This document shows, piece by piece, positions 1 through 8,281 of a stretch of DNA of 23,712 nt. The notes under the pieces were generated by a model. That model did not search any database. It was not told the DNA's origin and saw only the letters and a program-made list of their open reading frames with translations. Origin of the DNA: Acidobacteriota bacterium (GTDB taxonomy: Bacteria > Acidobacteriota > Terriglobia > Acidiferrales > UBA7541); contig JAGWRH010000020.1 in the NCBI GenBank assembly GCA_028876695.1, forward strand, positions 1 to 23,712. Direction: 5' to 3'. Each line of letters opens with the position of its first letter. Within the stretch, counting starts at the first letter, position 1. A program made the translations under genes and the position numbers.

Positions 1-304
1 GCAGATGAAAGTACAGGCCACGCGAACTGACTTCGCGTGATTCAGTGGCGGCTTCGCCAACCACTGCTTCATCGGTCCAGCGGACGATCAAGGGCAAGCG
101 CATCAAAAAGCGGCGCGAGGAACGTCGTTCTTTTAAGGACACTGGGATCGTCTCCATTATTTCGCAGACAGATTACGAAAAAAGCTGAAGAAGGACCAAT
201 AGCACATTAGGGCCAATTCCGGCGGCTCCATTCGGTACAAAGGTACTATAGCGGCTATGGCTGGGTTCGATATGAAATGAAGGCACTTCTCAGCGGCAGT
301 ACCG
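1..304. other. Unassigned left edge, no confident gene
   Basis: No convincing gene is seen here. One plus-strand frame stays open from about position 9 to a TGA near 191 and reads as a lysine/arginine-rich tail with no good start codon or ribosome binding site. It could be the end of a small gene or chance. The stretch lies downstream of the chloride transporter on the opposite strand, and no clear terminator hairpin with a T-run is visible. Confidence 0.3.
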
Positions 305-2116
305 CTATTTCTCTTCCGCCGCTTCCGACTTGGCTTTGCGGACGGCCTTAAGCACGGCTGGGAAGGTGATCACGCCCTCCAGTTGACCCAGATCAGCGCG
401 ATTGACCACCGGAACCACCGGCCAATCGCCGAGCCAGCGCATAGCTTCCTCGATCGATTCATCGCGGAATAGCAACGGCAGAGGCCCTTTCGATTTTACC
501 TCGTCCGCCGTGCGCGGGGCGGCGTCTTTGGACAGACGCAGAAGGTCTTCGGTGTCGAGGAGGCGCCATTCGCCCATTTGAACGCGAAGCAGCACCAGAG
601 GGTCGGCACTCTCTCCTGCTTTACGAGCGAGATCGGCGAGGGAGTCCGCCGGGCGAGCGACAAATGCACCGTCGCTGCGCATGGCGTCCTCGACGAGGAA
701 GGCTTCTTGTTCGCGGCGCTCTTCGATGGATGGCAAGATCAGGCCGTCTTGGCGTGTGAGCATGTCGAAAAGCGCCGTTTCCTGGAACCGGCGTGCAATG
801 AAGTAAGCAATCAGGCTCGAAACCATCACGGGCAAGGCTGCCGAATAGCTTCCCGACACTTCGATCACCATAAAGACGGACGTGATCGGGACGCGCAGGA
901 ACCCTCCAAAAAGAGTGCCCATGCCGACCAGCGCGAACATTCCCACCGATGTGGTGATGCTCGGGAAAAAGTGGTGCTCGATCGCGCCAACGCCTCCGCC
1001 GAGCATCGCGCCGATGAACAACGTGGGGGCAAACATTCCTCCGGGAGTTCCACTGAGGAAGGAAACCCCCGTGGCAAGGAGTTTCATGCCGGCCAGAACC
1101 ATGAGGAGACGCCATGTGAATTCCCCGTGCAGCGCCTGGTCAATGACCGAATAGCCGGCGCCCAGTACTTGCGGGAACCAGATGCCGATTACGCCCACGA
1201 TCAGGCCAGCGATCGCGGGCAGCAGGTAGTGCGTCCAGCGCGGCAACGCCTGAATTTTGGGCCGCGCGTGGGCGATCCACTTGGTGAAAATCAGCGAGGT
1301 AATTCCGCCGGCGATTCCCAAGACGGCGTACGCCAGGAATTCCACCGGCCGCGGCGCGGGTACGGCTGGAATCCGAAAGAGCGACTCGGCGCCGAGAAAC
1401 CAGCGCATCGTAATAACGCTGGAGACGGCTGCTAGCACGATCGCGCCGAGTACGCCCGCGCTCCAGGTGCCGATCACTTCCTCGATGACAAAGAGCACTG
1501 AAGAGATGGGCGCGTTAAAAGCGGCTGCAAGTCCCGCCGCTGCACCAACCGGAGCGATCAGGCGGATCTTGGCTTGCGAGAGCCGCAAATAGCGGCCGAT
1601 CTTCGACGCGATGCCGGCGCCCATTTGCAGCGAGGGGTCCTCGGGACCGAGCGATTGTCCGCTGCCTATTGCCAGCGCACATACCACAAATTTGCCTACG
1701 ACGGTGTCGAAGGGAATGTACCCGTTCGAGACGTACACCGCTGCCTTAGTCTGATTCACGCCGCTGCCGCGCGACCGAGGAAACGCATAGATCACGAGGA
1801 GCGCAATCCCGATCCCAGTGACCGCAGGCGCGAGAATGACGCGAGGGAACCCGGGATTCAGCGACGAGCCCAGTAACAGAAACCGCACCCAGGCGATCGC
1901 CACGCGGAAGCAAACTACGGCCAGTCCGGAGAAAACACCAACCAGAACCGCGAGAATGAGGAAAAGCTGGTCTTCCCTTTCGCCCAAAATTCGCTGAATC
2001 CACGTTTGCGATTGGGAACGCATGCGCTGTCGCAAACTAGACGAAGTGGCGGGCAGATTGCCGGCGCGTGTGGAGGCCAGGTAGGCGGTCTCACTCACTC
2101 GGCGGCCTCGCGGCAC
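305..2116 (-). CDS. CLC-family chloride transporter with C-terminal CBS domains
   Basis: An inner-membrane CLC protein of 603 residues from a GTG start. An ATG at 2023 (residue 32) is an alternative start that drops a non-hydrophobic leader; neither has a visible Shine-Dalgarno. The three CLC pore signatures are present: GSGV near residue 117, GPEDP with the gating glutamate at E159, and GGMFAPTL further on. The motif with E213 (FVIEEV) matches the internal proton glutamate of E. coli ClC-ec1, so a Cl-/H+ exchanger is expected rather than a channel. The Asp in GPEDP, where Gly is usual, is odd. The C-terminal 140 or so residues fit a CBS pair, probably a regulatory nucleotide-sensing module. 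The GTG start overlaps the end of the TPR gene by 26 bp, so the two are probably cotranscribed. Family assignment is firm; the transported ion and coupling are inferred. Confidence 0.9.
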   Translation of the reverse strand: MPRGRRVSETAYLASTRAGNLPATSSSLRQRMRSQSQTWIQRILGEREDQLFLILAVLVGVFSGLAVVCFRVAIAWVRFLLLGSSLNPGFPRVILAPAVTGIGIALLVIYAFPRSRGSGVNQTKAAVYVSNGYIPFDTVVGKFVVCALAIGSGQSLGPEDPSLQMGAGIASKIGRYLRLSQAKIRLIAPVGAAAGLAAAFNAPISSVLFVIEEVIGTWSAGVLGAIVLAAVSSVITMRWFLGAESLFRIPAVPAPRPVEFLAYAVLGIAGGITSLIFTKWIAHARPKIQALPRWTHYLLPAIAGLIVGVIGIWFPQVLGAGYSVIDQALHGEFTWRLLMVLAGMKLLATGVSFLSGTPGGMFAPTLFIGAMLGGGVGAIEHHFFPSITTSVGMFALVGMGTLFGGFLRVPITSVFMVIEVSGSYSAALPVMVSSLIAYFIARRFQETALFDMLTRQDGLILPSIEERREQEAFLVEDAMRSDGAFVARPADSLADLARKAGESADPLVLLRVQMGEWRLLDTEDLLRLSKDAAPRTADEVKSKGPLPLLFRDESIEEAMRWLGDWPVVPVVNRADLGQLEGVITFPAVLKAVRKAKSEAAEEK

Positions 2117-3329
2117 TGGAAGCGATCAAAGACAAGGCGCGGTCGGCAAGGGTTTGCGGAGGGCCGCATTCAGCCGTTCCAACGCTTTCGGCTTGCACGG
2201 CAAACGTCATCGCCGCCACTACCTGGTCGGGATGATGCGCAAGGTTCACTTCGCTCCAGAGCCGGCGGTTTTGGATCCCAGTGGAGTAGAGCTTCTGGAG
2301 GCTGGTGGGGGGCGTGGCTACGTTCGGGCGAACGGGCAGCTCTTCCCCGCGCTGTTTCGCACAGCCAGAGATACGCGATTCGGCCACAGCGAGAGCTCGC
2401 ACCGCTCTTCTTGCGGCCTCGGATGCGCGCAAGCCGAGCCGCAGCGCGTTCATGGTAGCGGCTTCCTGAGACAACGTGAAATCATCGGCAATCGGCGGGG
2501 CTGCGCGGTTCCGCGGCGGCAAGCGCCGGAAGTAATCGGCGGCGTCCGAATACATTGCCAGTTCGAAGGCGGCCCGGCCGGCTCCGGCGAGAGCATCGGG
2601 GTCGCGATGATTCGCGGCCAGGACGGCCCGGTAGGCGGCCAGAGCGCGGCTCCAGAAATTTGCTCGCAGAAGCAAGTCTCCGGCGATTCTTTGGCTGCCC
2701 AGGTCGTTGGGAGGCGCCTCCTGCGCGAGAGCAATCAAATCGGGCTCAGCGTCTCGAAGGTCGTTGCGATCGAGCAGGTATTCGGAAAGTTCCCGGCGAA
2801 CTTCCCAGCGTTGCCTAAGAGGGTCGTTGTTCCAGACACCGTAGATCGCGCTGTGGTAGTAACGGATCGCGTCGGAACTGTCTTTTGAATTGGCCGCTAC
2901 TCGCGCCAAAGCGAGATTAACGGGCCCGCTGCCGGGCGATTCGGTCAGCAGGGTGGTTAAGTACGAACGCGCTTCGTCTTCTTTTCCGGCGCCGGCGAGC
3001 GCGAGAGCAAGATGAAACTGGAAACCTTCATCGTCGGGCTTGTAAACGAGCGCGTTGCGATAATCGGTGACGGCAGTAAGAGTTTGGCCGGCTTTCATCG
3101 CCGCTTCGCCATTCGCGTACCACTGGTCACCTATGCGATGCAGCATGCGGTGATACTGGCGGGCGATGAAGGCTGTAAATGCAAAAAGAGCGACAAGGAG
3201 TACCGCGCAAGCGATCAATACCCGCTCACGATGGTAGATGCCAGGCGTGCGCGCCGCGGTTTCCGGAACAGGACTTTCGTTCGCGGGCCGCTTTTCGGGC
3301 GGGATTGTCTCCTGCTCTACATCAGCCAT
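2091..3329 (-). CDS. Membrane-anchored TPR-repeat protein
   Basis: A 412-residue protein from ATG 3329; an upstream in-frame TTG at 3338 would add three residues. An acidic, proline-rich N-terminus of about 35 residues is followed by one hydrophobic helix (about 37-56). The rest is helical with tetratricopeptide-type repeats (patterns such as GEAAMKAGQTLTAVTDYRNA and ALALAGAGKEDEARSYL). The TPR part is probably periplasmic, with the short N-terminus inside. No catalytic motif is seen, and a scaffold or protein-interaction role is inferred from TPRs in general. It lies 88 bp after the response regulator and overlaps the following CLC frame, so it probably belongs to one transcription unit with them. 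The exact function is unknown. Confidence 0.8.
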   Translation of the reverse strand: MADVEQETIPPEKRPANESPVPETAARTPGIYHRERVLIACAVLLVALFAFTAFIARQYHRMLHRIGDQWYANGEAAMKAGQTLTAVTDYRNALVYKPDDEGFQFHLALALAGAGKEDEARSYLTTLLTESPGSGPVNLALARVAANSKDSSDAIRYYHSAIYGVWNNDPLRQRWEVRRELSEYLLDRNDLRDAEPDLIALAQEAPPNDLGSQRIAGDLLLRANFWSRALAAYRAVLAANHRDPDALAGAGRAAFELAMYSDAADYFRRLPPRNRAAPPIADDFTLSQEAATMNALRLGLRASEAARRAVRALAVAESRISGCAKQRGEELPVRPNVATPPTSLQKLYSTGIQNRRLWSEVNLAHHPDQVVAAMTFAVQAESVGTAECGPPQTLADRALSLIASSAARPPSE

Positions 3330-3417
3330 GGGGAACAATTTTATCTTACGCTATCCACGAGCGGGCACACATCAACAGCCGCGTCCCGCTACGGGGAGGA
3401 TAACCGGACGAGCTGGA

Positions 3418-4080
3418 TCAGGCTGAGTCGATCAGGCGGTGATGAATCGCATAGAGGGCAAGCTCGAGCCGGTCGGAAACGCCGAGCTTGTCAAATATGT
3501 TGTGCAGATGATTCTTGACGGTTTGCTCGCTGATAAAAAGCTTCTCGCCGATCTCACGATTGCGAAAGCCCTGCGCGACGAGCTGCACGATTTCCTTTTC
3601 GCGATCGCTGAGCAACGGCTTCTCGCGACGCTGGCCGGATTCGGCGGATTTCTTGAACGCGTCAATCACTTCCGCAGTCATGCGGTTATCGAGCCAGATT
3701 TCGCCTTCGTGAACCTTACGAATGCTCTTCACCAGCAGGTCGCTGGCAGATTGCTTTAAAACAACACCGCGGGCGCCGAGGCGCATGGCGCGGACGACGT
3801 CGCGGTCGTCCTCGGCGGCGGTCAGCACGATCACGCGGGTAGGCGTAGAGTCGAAGTTGGTCTCTTCGAGGACGCCGAGGCCATCTTTTTCTGGCATGCG
3901 CAGGTCGAGCAGCAGAACATCGGGCTTAAGCTTGGCGAGGAGCTTCGAGCACTCGACGCCGTTGGCGGCTTCGCCGATGATCTGAATATCGTCGACATCG
4001 AGGAGTTTTCGCAGTCCGTCGCGGAAGATTGCGTGGTCGTCCGCAACCAGGACCCGAATCGCCTGTTTCGATTTCGTCAT
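3418..4080 (-). CDS. NarL/FixJ-family response regulator
   Basis: A 220-residue two-component regulator. The N-terminal receiver domain (about 8-125) shows the acidic pair D14-D15, the phosphoacceptor D59 in LLLDLRMP, T87 and K109. The C-terminal LuxR-type helix-turn-helix (about 155-215) contains LSDREKEIVQLVAQGFRNRE and the recognition segment ISEQTVKNHLHNIFDKLGV. It should bind DNA as a phosphorylated dimer. The start ATG at 4080 sits 1 bp beyond the stop codon of the histidine kinase, so translation is coupled and the kinase is its expected partner. Target genes cannot be read from the sequence; the TPR and CLC genes downstream are neighbours rather than proven targets. Confidence 0.95.
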   Translation of the reverse strand: MTKSKQAIRVLVADDHAIFRDGLRKLLDVDDIQIIGEAANGVECSKLLAKLKPDVLLLDLRMPEKDGLGVLEETNFDSTPTRVIVLTAAEDDRDVVRAMRLGARGVVLKQSASDLLVKSIRKVHEGEIWLDNRMTAEVIDAFKKSAESGQRREKPLLSDREKEIVQLVAQGFRNREIGEKLFISEQTVKNHLHNIFDKLGVSDRLELALYAIHHRLIDSA

Positions 4081-4081
4081 G

Positions 4082-5761
4082 TTAATTGGTTGGAATCTCG
4101 ATAGTTAAGCGCGCCCCGTGCCCAGGATTCGACTCCAGTGTCAGGGTTCCACCCACACCTCTAGTTCGTTCCTTTATGGAAATTGGCCCAAGCCGGAGCC
4201 GATCGAGCTCCTCGCTGGCGTAACGACCGGAGAAGCTAAACCCCATGCCATTATCGTCGACGATCAATATAACTTTCGAGTCGTCTTGAGCTAGTTTTAC
4301 CACGACGTGGCTGGCATGCGCATGCTTTTTTACGTTGTGAAGTGCTTCCCTGTAAATCTGGAATATTTCGCGGCAAATGCGGTCCGGAACGCGCAGATTG
4401 CGGTCTTCGATGAAGAGTTCGACGCCCAAATCATGCTCACTGCGGAAGCGCTCGGCGAAACTGCACATGAGTTCCTTCATGTCGGCGCTATCGACGCGGA
4501 GAGGGCGCATTTCGGTGACCATGCGGCGGAGTTCCTCGCTCTGCTCCTTCACGGTTCGCTGAAGGTTGGTCAGCTCGGCGGAGAGCGCTACATGATCTTT
4601 GGGCGGCTTTTGGCGGAGCACGCCGAGCTGAATGCTGAGGCTCAAGAGCGTCTGCAAGATGCCGTCGTGCAAATCGCGCGAGACGCGGCTGCGCTCGGAT
4701 TCCACGGCGCGGGTGCGAAGGCTGCGGAGCAAGAAAACGTTTTCCAGGGGCGGTCCGAGCTGCCGCACGATGCGTTCGAGCCAGCGCAGATCGCCTTCCG
4801 AAAAACGCTGGCGGCCGCTATTCGCGTTGATCAGCAGCACGCGTCCGGCCGGCTGGCCATCTGCTTCAATCGTTGCAGCGAGCAGGGACTTGGCCTTGAA
4901 TTCTTCGCGCACGGCGTCGGAAAGCAGAGGCACGCGACGGAATCGCCGGCCTGTGCGGCGATCCCAGCCGAAACCTTCGCCGCGCCCGCCGTTCTGCTCC
5001 CATCCCATGGATACTTCGAGGCAATCGATCAAGAACGCTTCCGAGCGCGACAGGGGCAGCGTTTCCGGGCCGCGCAATTCCCGTTCGCAGGGACGTACTT
5101 TCCAGACGAACAGCCGCTCGAGTTCGTCATCACGAACCGCGAGGCAGCCCTGCTCGCAATCGAACGCCAGCACTAATTCGCCGAGTGCTTGTCGAATCGA
5201 CTCCGTCAAACCGCGATCGAACCGCAATAGGCCGGTGATCTTCTCGAGAAATTGTTGGCGGCCAAGGTGTTCCCTTTCGCGCGCTCCGAGAAAGCCCATT
5301 CCCAGGCCGGAAACGATTGTGCCGAGACCCAGCGCGATCCAGTGCCAGGTGCTTTGCCATCGGAACGAGTCCTCCACCGCTACGCGCAAAATAATTCCGG
5401 CGGTAGCGACCCCCACCAGCGCAAACATCGCGCGCGAGTCGCCGCGCGTTGCTAGAGCAAAAACAGTGAACAAGAACAGGAACCAAAACGCCGAAACGGA
5501 AGGCGTCAAGTAGAGGAATGCGCCTAGCACGCAAAGATCGACAGCGAGAGGGATGCGAACATGCCAGTCGGGGAAAACTCTCTCTGCGAAAACGCCGATC
5601 AGCCCCAGTAAAAGGTACCCGAGCAAAAGCGCAACGGAAACGCGGCGGATCGGCGCGGCGGACGTCTCCAAAAGCGCCACCAGCGAAAGGGCGGCGATCA
5701 CCGCGCGCGCCAGCGTTACCTGGCGCTCCAGATACAGACGCTCGGTATTATCCAGATTCAT
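4082..5761 (-). CDS. Membrane sensor histidine kinase (HisKA_3 / HATPase_c) with GAF-like domain
   Basis: A 559-residue kinase of the NarX/DesK type. Residues 15-160 form about five or six membrane helices with no large periplasmic loop, so the signal is probably sensed in the membrane or cytoplasm. Residues 175-345 look like a GAF domain. The dimerisation/phosphoacceptor helix has H365 in SRVSRDLHDGILQTLLSL. The ATPase domain shows the N-box (REALHNVKKHAHAS), the G1 box (VDDNGMGF) and a glycine-rich end (GVGGTLTLESNPGHG). ATG 5761 is preferred because the membrane region begins just after it; the frame stays open upstream to 6085, but that part has no domain and collides with the divergent gene. 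Its stop is 1 bp from the cognate regulator. The ligand is unknown. Confidence 0.92.
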   Translation of the reverse strand: MNLDNTERLYLERQVTLARAVIAALSLVALLETSAAPIRRVSVALLLGYLLLGLIGVFAERVFPDWHVRIPLAVDLCVLGAFLYLTPSVSAFWFLFLFTVFALATRGDSRAMFALVGVATAGIILRVAVEDSFRWQSTWHWIALGLGTIVSGLGMGFLGAREREHLGRQQFLEKITGLLRFDRGLTESIRQALGELVLAFDCEQGCLAVRDDELERLFVWKVRPCERELRGPETLPLSRSEAFLIDCLEVSMGWEQNGGRGEGFGWDRRTGRRFRRVPLLSDAVREEFKAKSLLAATIEADGQPAGRVLLINANSGRQRFSEGDLRWLERIVRQLGPPLENVFLLRSLRTRAVESERSRVSRDLHDGILQTLLSLSIQLGVLRQKPPKDHVALSAELTNLQRTVKEQSEELRRMVTEMRPLRVDSADMKELMCSFAERFRSEHDLGVELFIEDRNLRVPDRICREIFQIYREALHNVKKHAHASHVVVKLAQDDSKVILIVDDNGMGFSFSGRYASEELDRLRLGPISIKERTRGVGGTLTLESNPGHGARLTIEIPTN

Positions 5762-5818
5762 AAGAACGCAAAATACGCCGAGAGGCGCAACTCCCCCCGC
5801 GCACTTATCAGAAAGTCT

Positions 5819-5869
5819 AACAAGGCAGGGGCTAGCTGCAATTTGCGCGCGGCCAAGTGTGGCCTTGTT
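5819..5869. promoter_or_regulatory. Inverted pair of AACAAGGC boxes in a divergent promoter region
   Basis: AACAAGGC at 5819-5826 and its exact reverse complement GCCTTGTT at 5862-5869 are centred 43 bp apart, close to four helical turns. Within the right box, GGCCA (5851-5855) and TGGCC (5860-5864) form a second short inverted repeat with a 4-nt loop. The pair lies between the divergent kinase and MerR-TPR genes. This is seen in the sequence; operator function is inferred. Confidence 0.35.
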
Positions 5870-5937
5870 GGTAATGGCTGGCGCGCACGCAGCGAACGGT
5901 TGCTGCTGGCACGATTGCACGGGCCGGCGCTCTCGGA

Positions 5938-5970
5938 GCGTTGAAAACGCGTTGAAAAATTGTGGAAAAC
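5938..5970. repeat. Three tandem 11-bp repeats upstream of the MerR-TPR gene
   Basis: GCGTTGAAAAC (5938-5948), GCGTTGAAAAA (5949-5959) and the degenerate TTGTGGAAAAC (5960-5970) follow each other without gaps. The period of 11 bp puts each copy on nearly the same DNA face. The array ends 35 bp before the GTG of the MerR-TPR gene, so it could be a binding site for that protein or for the response regulator encoded next door. Function is inferred. Confidence 0.5.
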
Positions 5971-6005
5971 ATGTGCTCGTGCCGTGTTGCCGGGATTGAC
6001 ACGTA

Positions 6006-6944
6006 GTGGATAATCGGTGCAGGTCCAAGTCCGATTGGGGCGCCGGCTTGTCGCAGCGATATACTCGAAAAGAAGTGGGACGCATTTTGGGCGTAAATGC
6101 GACGCGCCTTCGCTATTGGGAGCGTCTGCGGCTGGTCCGCCCTAGGGCACGCTGGGGCGAACGGTTTTACAGCTTCGGCGACCTCGCTTCGCTGCGAACG
6201 ATGCAGCGGCTCGCGGAACGGCGCATTCCCGCGCTGCGCGTAAAGCGAGTAATCCGGCTCGTCGAGCAGCAGTTCGGCGCCGCCCCACTCGCGCTACATC
6301 AGCTGCAGTTCATCGAGCAGGGGCGAGAGCTGATCGTGATTCCGCCGGGTGATAGCCGCCCGTTTAATCCTCTGAAGCAACAGTGGGCCTTCTCGTTCGA
6401 TGCCGCGAGTGCGCAGCAAAATCTGCATCAGCTTTCCAGGCCCACGCCCGAGGATCTGTTTCGCGCCGCTCTCGAATGCGAATCGGACGAGGAAACGTTG
6501 CCGGAAGCCGTGCGCTACTATCGGGAGATCCTGGAGTTCTCGCCCGACTGGGTGGAGGCGCACATCAATCTAGGCGTGGCGCTCTATCAGCTGGGTGATG
6601 CGGATGCGGCGTGTGAGGCGTTCCGGAAAGCGATGCAACTCGATCCGGCGAACGGCATCTGCCGTTACAATCTCGGATGCGTGCTCGAGGAGCAGGGCGA
6701 GATTGACGAAGCCATCCGGCATCTGCGGTGCGCCGCGCGCGTGCTGCCAAATCATGCCGACGCGCGATTCAATCTTGCGCTCGCATATGAAAAGCGCGGC
6801 CAGCGCCGATTGGCGCGCGAGCAGTGGATGCTCTATCTGCGGCACGCGCCGAATGGTCCTTGGGCTGACGAAGCTCGCGCGCACCTGAAACGCTACGCAT
6901 ATCGCAAACCAGCTGCTCCGCTTCCCTTCCCGCGCAAATCGTAA
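6006..6944 (+). CDS. MerR-type DNA-binding domain fused to TPR repeats
   Basis: A 312-residue protein from GTG 6006; a TTG at 6048 is the only other sensible start before an in-frame TGA at 5997. Residues 18-85 form a winged helix of MerR type (YTRKEVGRILGVNATRLRYWE, then a wing and a second helix pair). Residues 85-140 are a linker with short beta-like segments. About residues 145-295 contain tetratricopeptide repeats (for example AHINLGVALYQLGDADAACEAF and ICRYNLGCVLEEQGEIDEAI). The usual MerR coiled-coil and metal-binding cysteines are absent, so it is unlikely to be a metal sensor. It probably binds DNA and a protein partner. It is divergent from the two-component genes and precedes tRNA-His. 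Fusions of this kind are, to my knowledge, typical of Acidobacteriota. Confidence 0.8.
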   Translation: MDNRCRSKSDWGAGLSQRYTRKEVGRILGVNATRLRYWERLRLVRPRARWGERFYSFGDLASLRTMQRLAERRIPALRVKRVIRLVEQQFGAAPLALHQLQFIEQGRELIVIPPGDSRPFNPLKQQWAFSFDAASAQQNLHQLSRPTPEDLFRAALECESDEETLPEAVRYYREILEFSPDWVEAHINLGVALYQLGDADAACEAFRKAMQLDPANGICRYNLGCVLEEQGEIDEAIRHLRCAARVLPNHADARFNLALAYEKRGQRRLAREQWMLYLRHAPNGPWADEARAHLKRYAYRKPAAPLPFPRKS

Positions 6945-7053
6945 GCGTTTGGTTTTTGCCGCGCCGGCTCTGCAGATAAATCTGTGCCCCGGAAAGCCCG
7001 CGTACCCCAACGCCTATGCTCGCGCGCAACGCCATGCTAGAATTTCGCGGGGT

Positions 7054-7130
7054 GGTGAGCGTAGCTCAGCCGGTAGAGCATCGGTCTGTGGAACCGAGGG
7101 TCGTGGGTTCAAATCCCATCGCTCACCCCA
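7054..7130 (+). tRNA. tRNA-His (GTG)
   Basis: A full cloverleaf can be drawn: acceptor GTGAGCG (7055-7061) pairs with CGCTCAC (7120-7126), the D-arm is GCTC/GAGC, and the anticodon stem is TCGGT/ACCGA with loop CTGTGGA, giving anticodon GTG. The T-arm has TTCAAAT. The extra G at -1 (7054) opposite discriminator C (7127) is the identity mark of tRNA-His. CCA is encoded (7128-7130). Confidence 0.97.
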
Positions 7131-7475
7131 ACTAACTTATCGAATCCACTCCCCAACCGTGCTCGATTTGGGCGGCCGTGCAGTATCCGCCCGAATCGAC
7201 AAGCAACTTCAACACGTCGTGCGAGATATAGGCATCGAGTGCGAAAAAGCTGGTCCATTCCAATCCCGTCCGTTTGGACCGGTCATCTGGCGTCGGGCTG
7301 CGGCGTAAGCGACACGTTGAGCGCAGCTTGTACCCTGAAGCCACGAAAACTTACCCCACTAACCCAAACCGAGACCGGAACATCATCATTTCATTTCGGC
7401 GGCGATAAGCTAACGAGACCGTCGCGTTCTTTTGCAGGTCGCGTCTAGGTGGTATGCTCGCTCCCGTCAGGCCCT
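7131..7475. other. Intergenic gap between tRNA-His and the metal-efflux block
   Basis: No confident gene is seen. Short open frames on both strands lack starts and ribosome binding sites. A possible promoter, TTGCAG (7432-7437) and TATGCT (7453-7458) with a 15-bp spacer, would give a short leader to the ATG at 7476; it is weak and unproven. Confidence 0.35.
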
Positions 7476-8171
7476 ATGCCCTACGCCGGTCACAGACTAA
7501 GACGCCGAACGCGCCTCACTTGTAAGAGCTGGGCCGCGCGCATTGCGTTGCTCTCGGCTGCTTTCTCCCCGCTGTTATTCGGCTTTGCAGGTCGCGGTTG
7601 GGCGCAGACTGCGCCGGTTCGAGGCACCGCGACGATCTCGAGCGGACCCGGCTTTCAGTTCGCAATCGCCGATTTCGACGGCGACCGTCGTCCAGACCTA
7701 GCCTACGTTGACCCTGGACCAGGCGGCTCCGGCACTAACACCTACTGGCTCGATCTTCGGCTGTCCTTCCAGGGGCGAAAGGCTATCCGGGTGCTCGCGC
7801 CGTCAGGCGGCCTTTTCCTTGAGGCTCGCGATGTCAATGGAGACCACGCAGTCGATTTGGTGGTCACCACGGCATTGTTCAGGCAACCCGTGGCGGTTCT
7901 CCTGAATAATGGCCACGGAACGTTCACGGCGGCGCAGCCGGCCGAATTTCCAGGCGCGTTCACGCGAGCGCAAAGTAACCGCTTCTCTGCCCCGCAGCTG
8001 CCCAACCGCGCCGTCGGCGTTCTGACCCAATCGGGCCTGGGCGTGGACACCAGAACGACGGAGTCTCAGTCACTGCGGGAAGCGTCATTCCGCTCCCTTC
8101 CGAGTTTCGTGATCCTTCCTAGCTTGTCCCGCCTCGTACATCGCGGACGCTCTCCTCCGATCCGCAGCTAA
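7476..8171 (+). CDS. Secreted FG-GAP/VCBS-repeat protein
   Basis: A 231-residue protein from ATG 7476; a GTG at 7449 would add nine residues. A basic N-terminus (HRLRRRTRLTCK), a hydrophobic stretch and a WAQ-TA cleavage site near residue 45 mark a signal peptide. Two FG-GAP-type repeats follow: the calcium-loop pattern DFDGDRRPDLAYVD and the weaker DVNGDHAVDLVV, then LNNGHGTF. The C-terminal 60 or so residues are serine/arginine-rich with no recognised domain. The protein probably acts outside the inner membrane. It stands about 110 bp before the RND efflux genes on the same strand, suggesting coexpression. I recall similar small proteins ahead of acidobacterial RND operons but cannot verify that here. 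Exact function is unknown. Confidence 0.7.
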   Translation: MPYAGHRLRRRTRLTCKSWAARIALLSAAFSPLLFGFAGRGWAQTAPVRGTATISSGPGFQFAIADFDGDRRPDLAYVDPGPGGSGTNTYWLDLRLSFQGRKAIRVLAPSGGLFLEARDVNGDHAVDLVVTTALFRQPVAVLLNNGHGTFTAAQPAEFPGAFTRAQSNRFSAPQLPNRAVGVLTQSGLGVDTRTTESQSLREASFRSLPSFVILPSLSRLVHRGRSPPIRS

Positions 8172-8281
8172 CTCCCAAATCACGACGACAAACTGGCTGG
8201 AAGACGGTCGAAACCCACTGTCCCTCGGGGCTGTTGGCCGGGCCTTTATCCGCAACCACCCTAGAGACGGGAGTCTGCGAA

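Noticed and set aside
578..1435. 285-residue plus-strand frame inside the left CLC gene
   Set aside because: Its composition is low in hydrophobic residues and it mirrors the well-supported CLC gene on the other strand, so it is a GC-rich shadow.
5762..6085. Upstream extension of the histidine kinase to 6085
   Set aside because: No domain or membrane helix is encoded there, and it would overlap the divergent MerR-TPR gene and the repeat-rich promoter region.
6949..7308. Plus-strand open frame across tRNA-His
   Set aside because: It is a translation of the tRNA gene and its flanks (SSAGRASVCGTEGRGFKSH is a well-known tRNA artefact).
7132..7344. 70-residue minus-strand frame ending at tRNA-His
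   Set aside because: It has somewhat protein-like composition (KLLVDSGGYCTAAQIEHGWG), but no ribosome binding site and no recognisable family; too weak to call.
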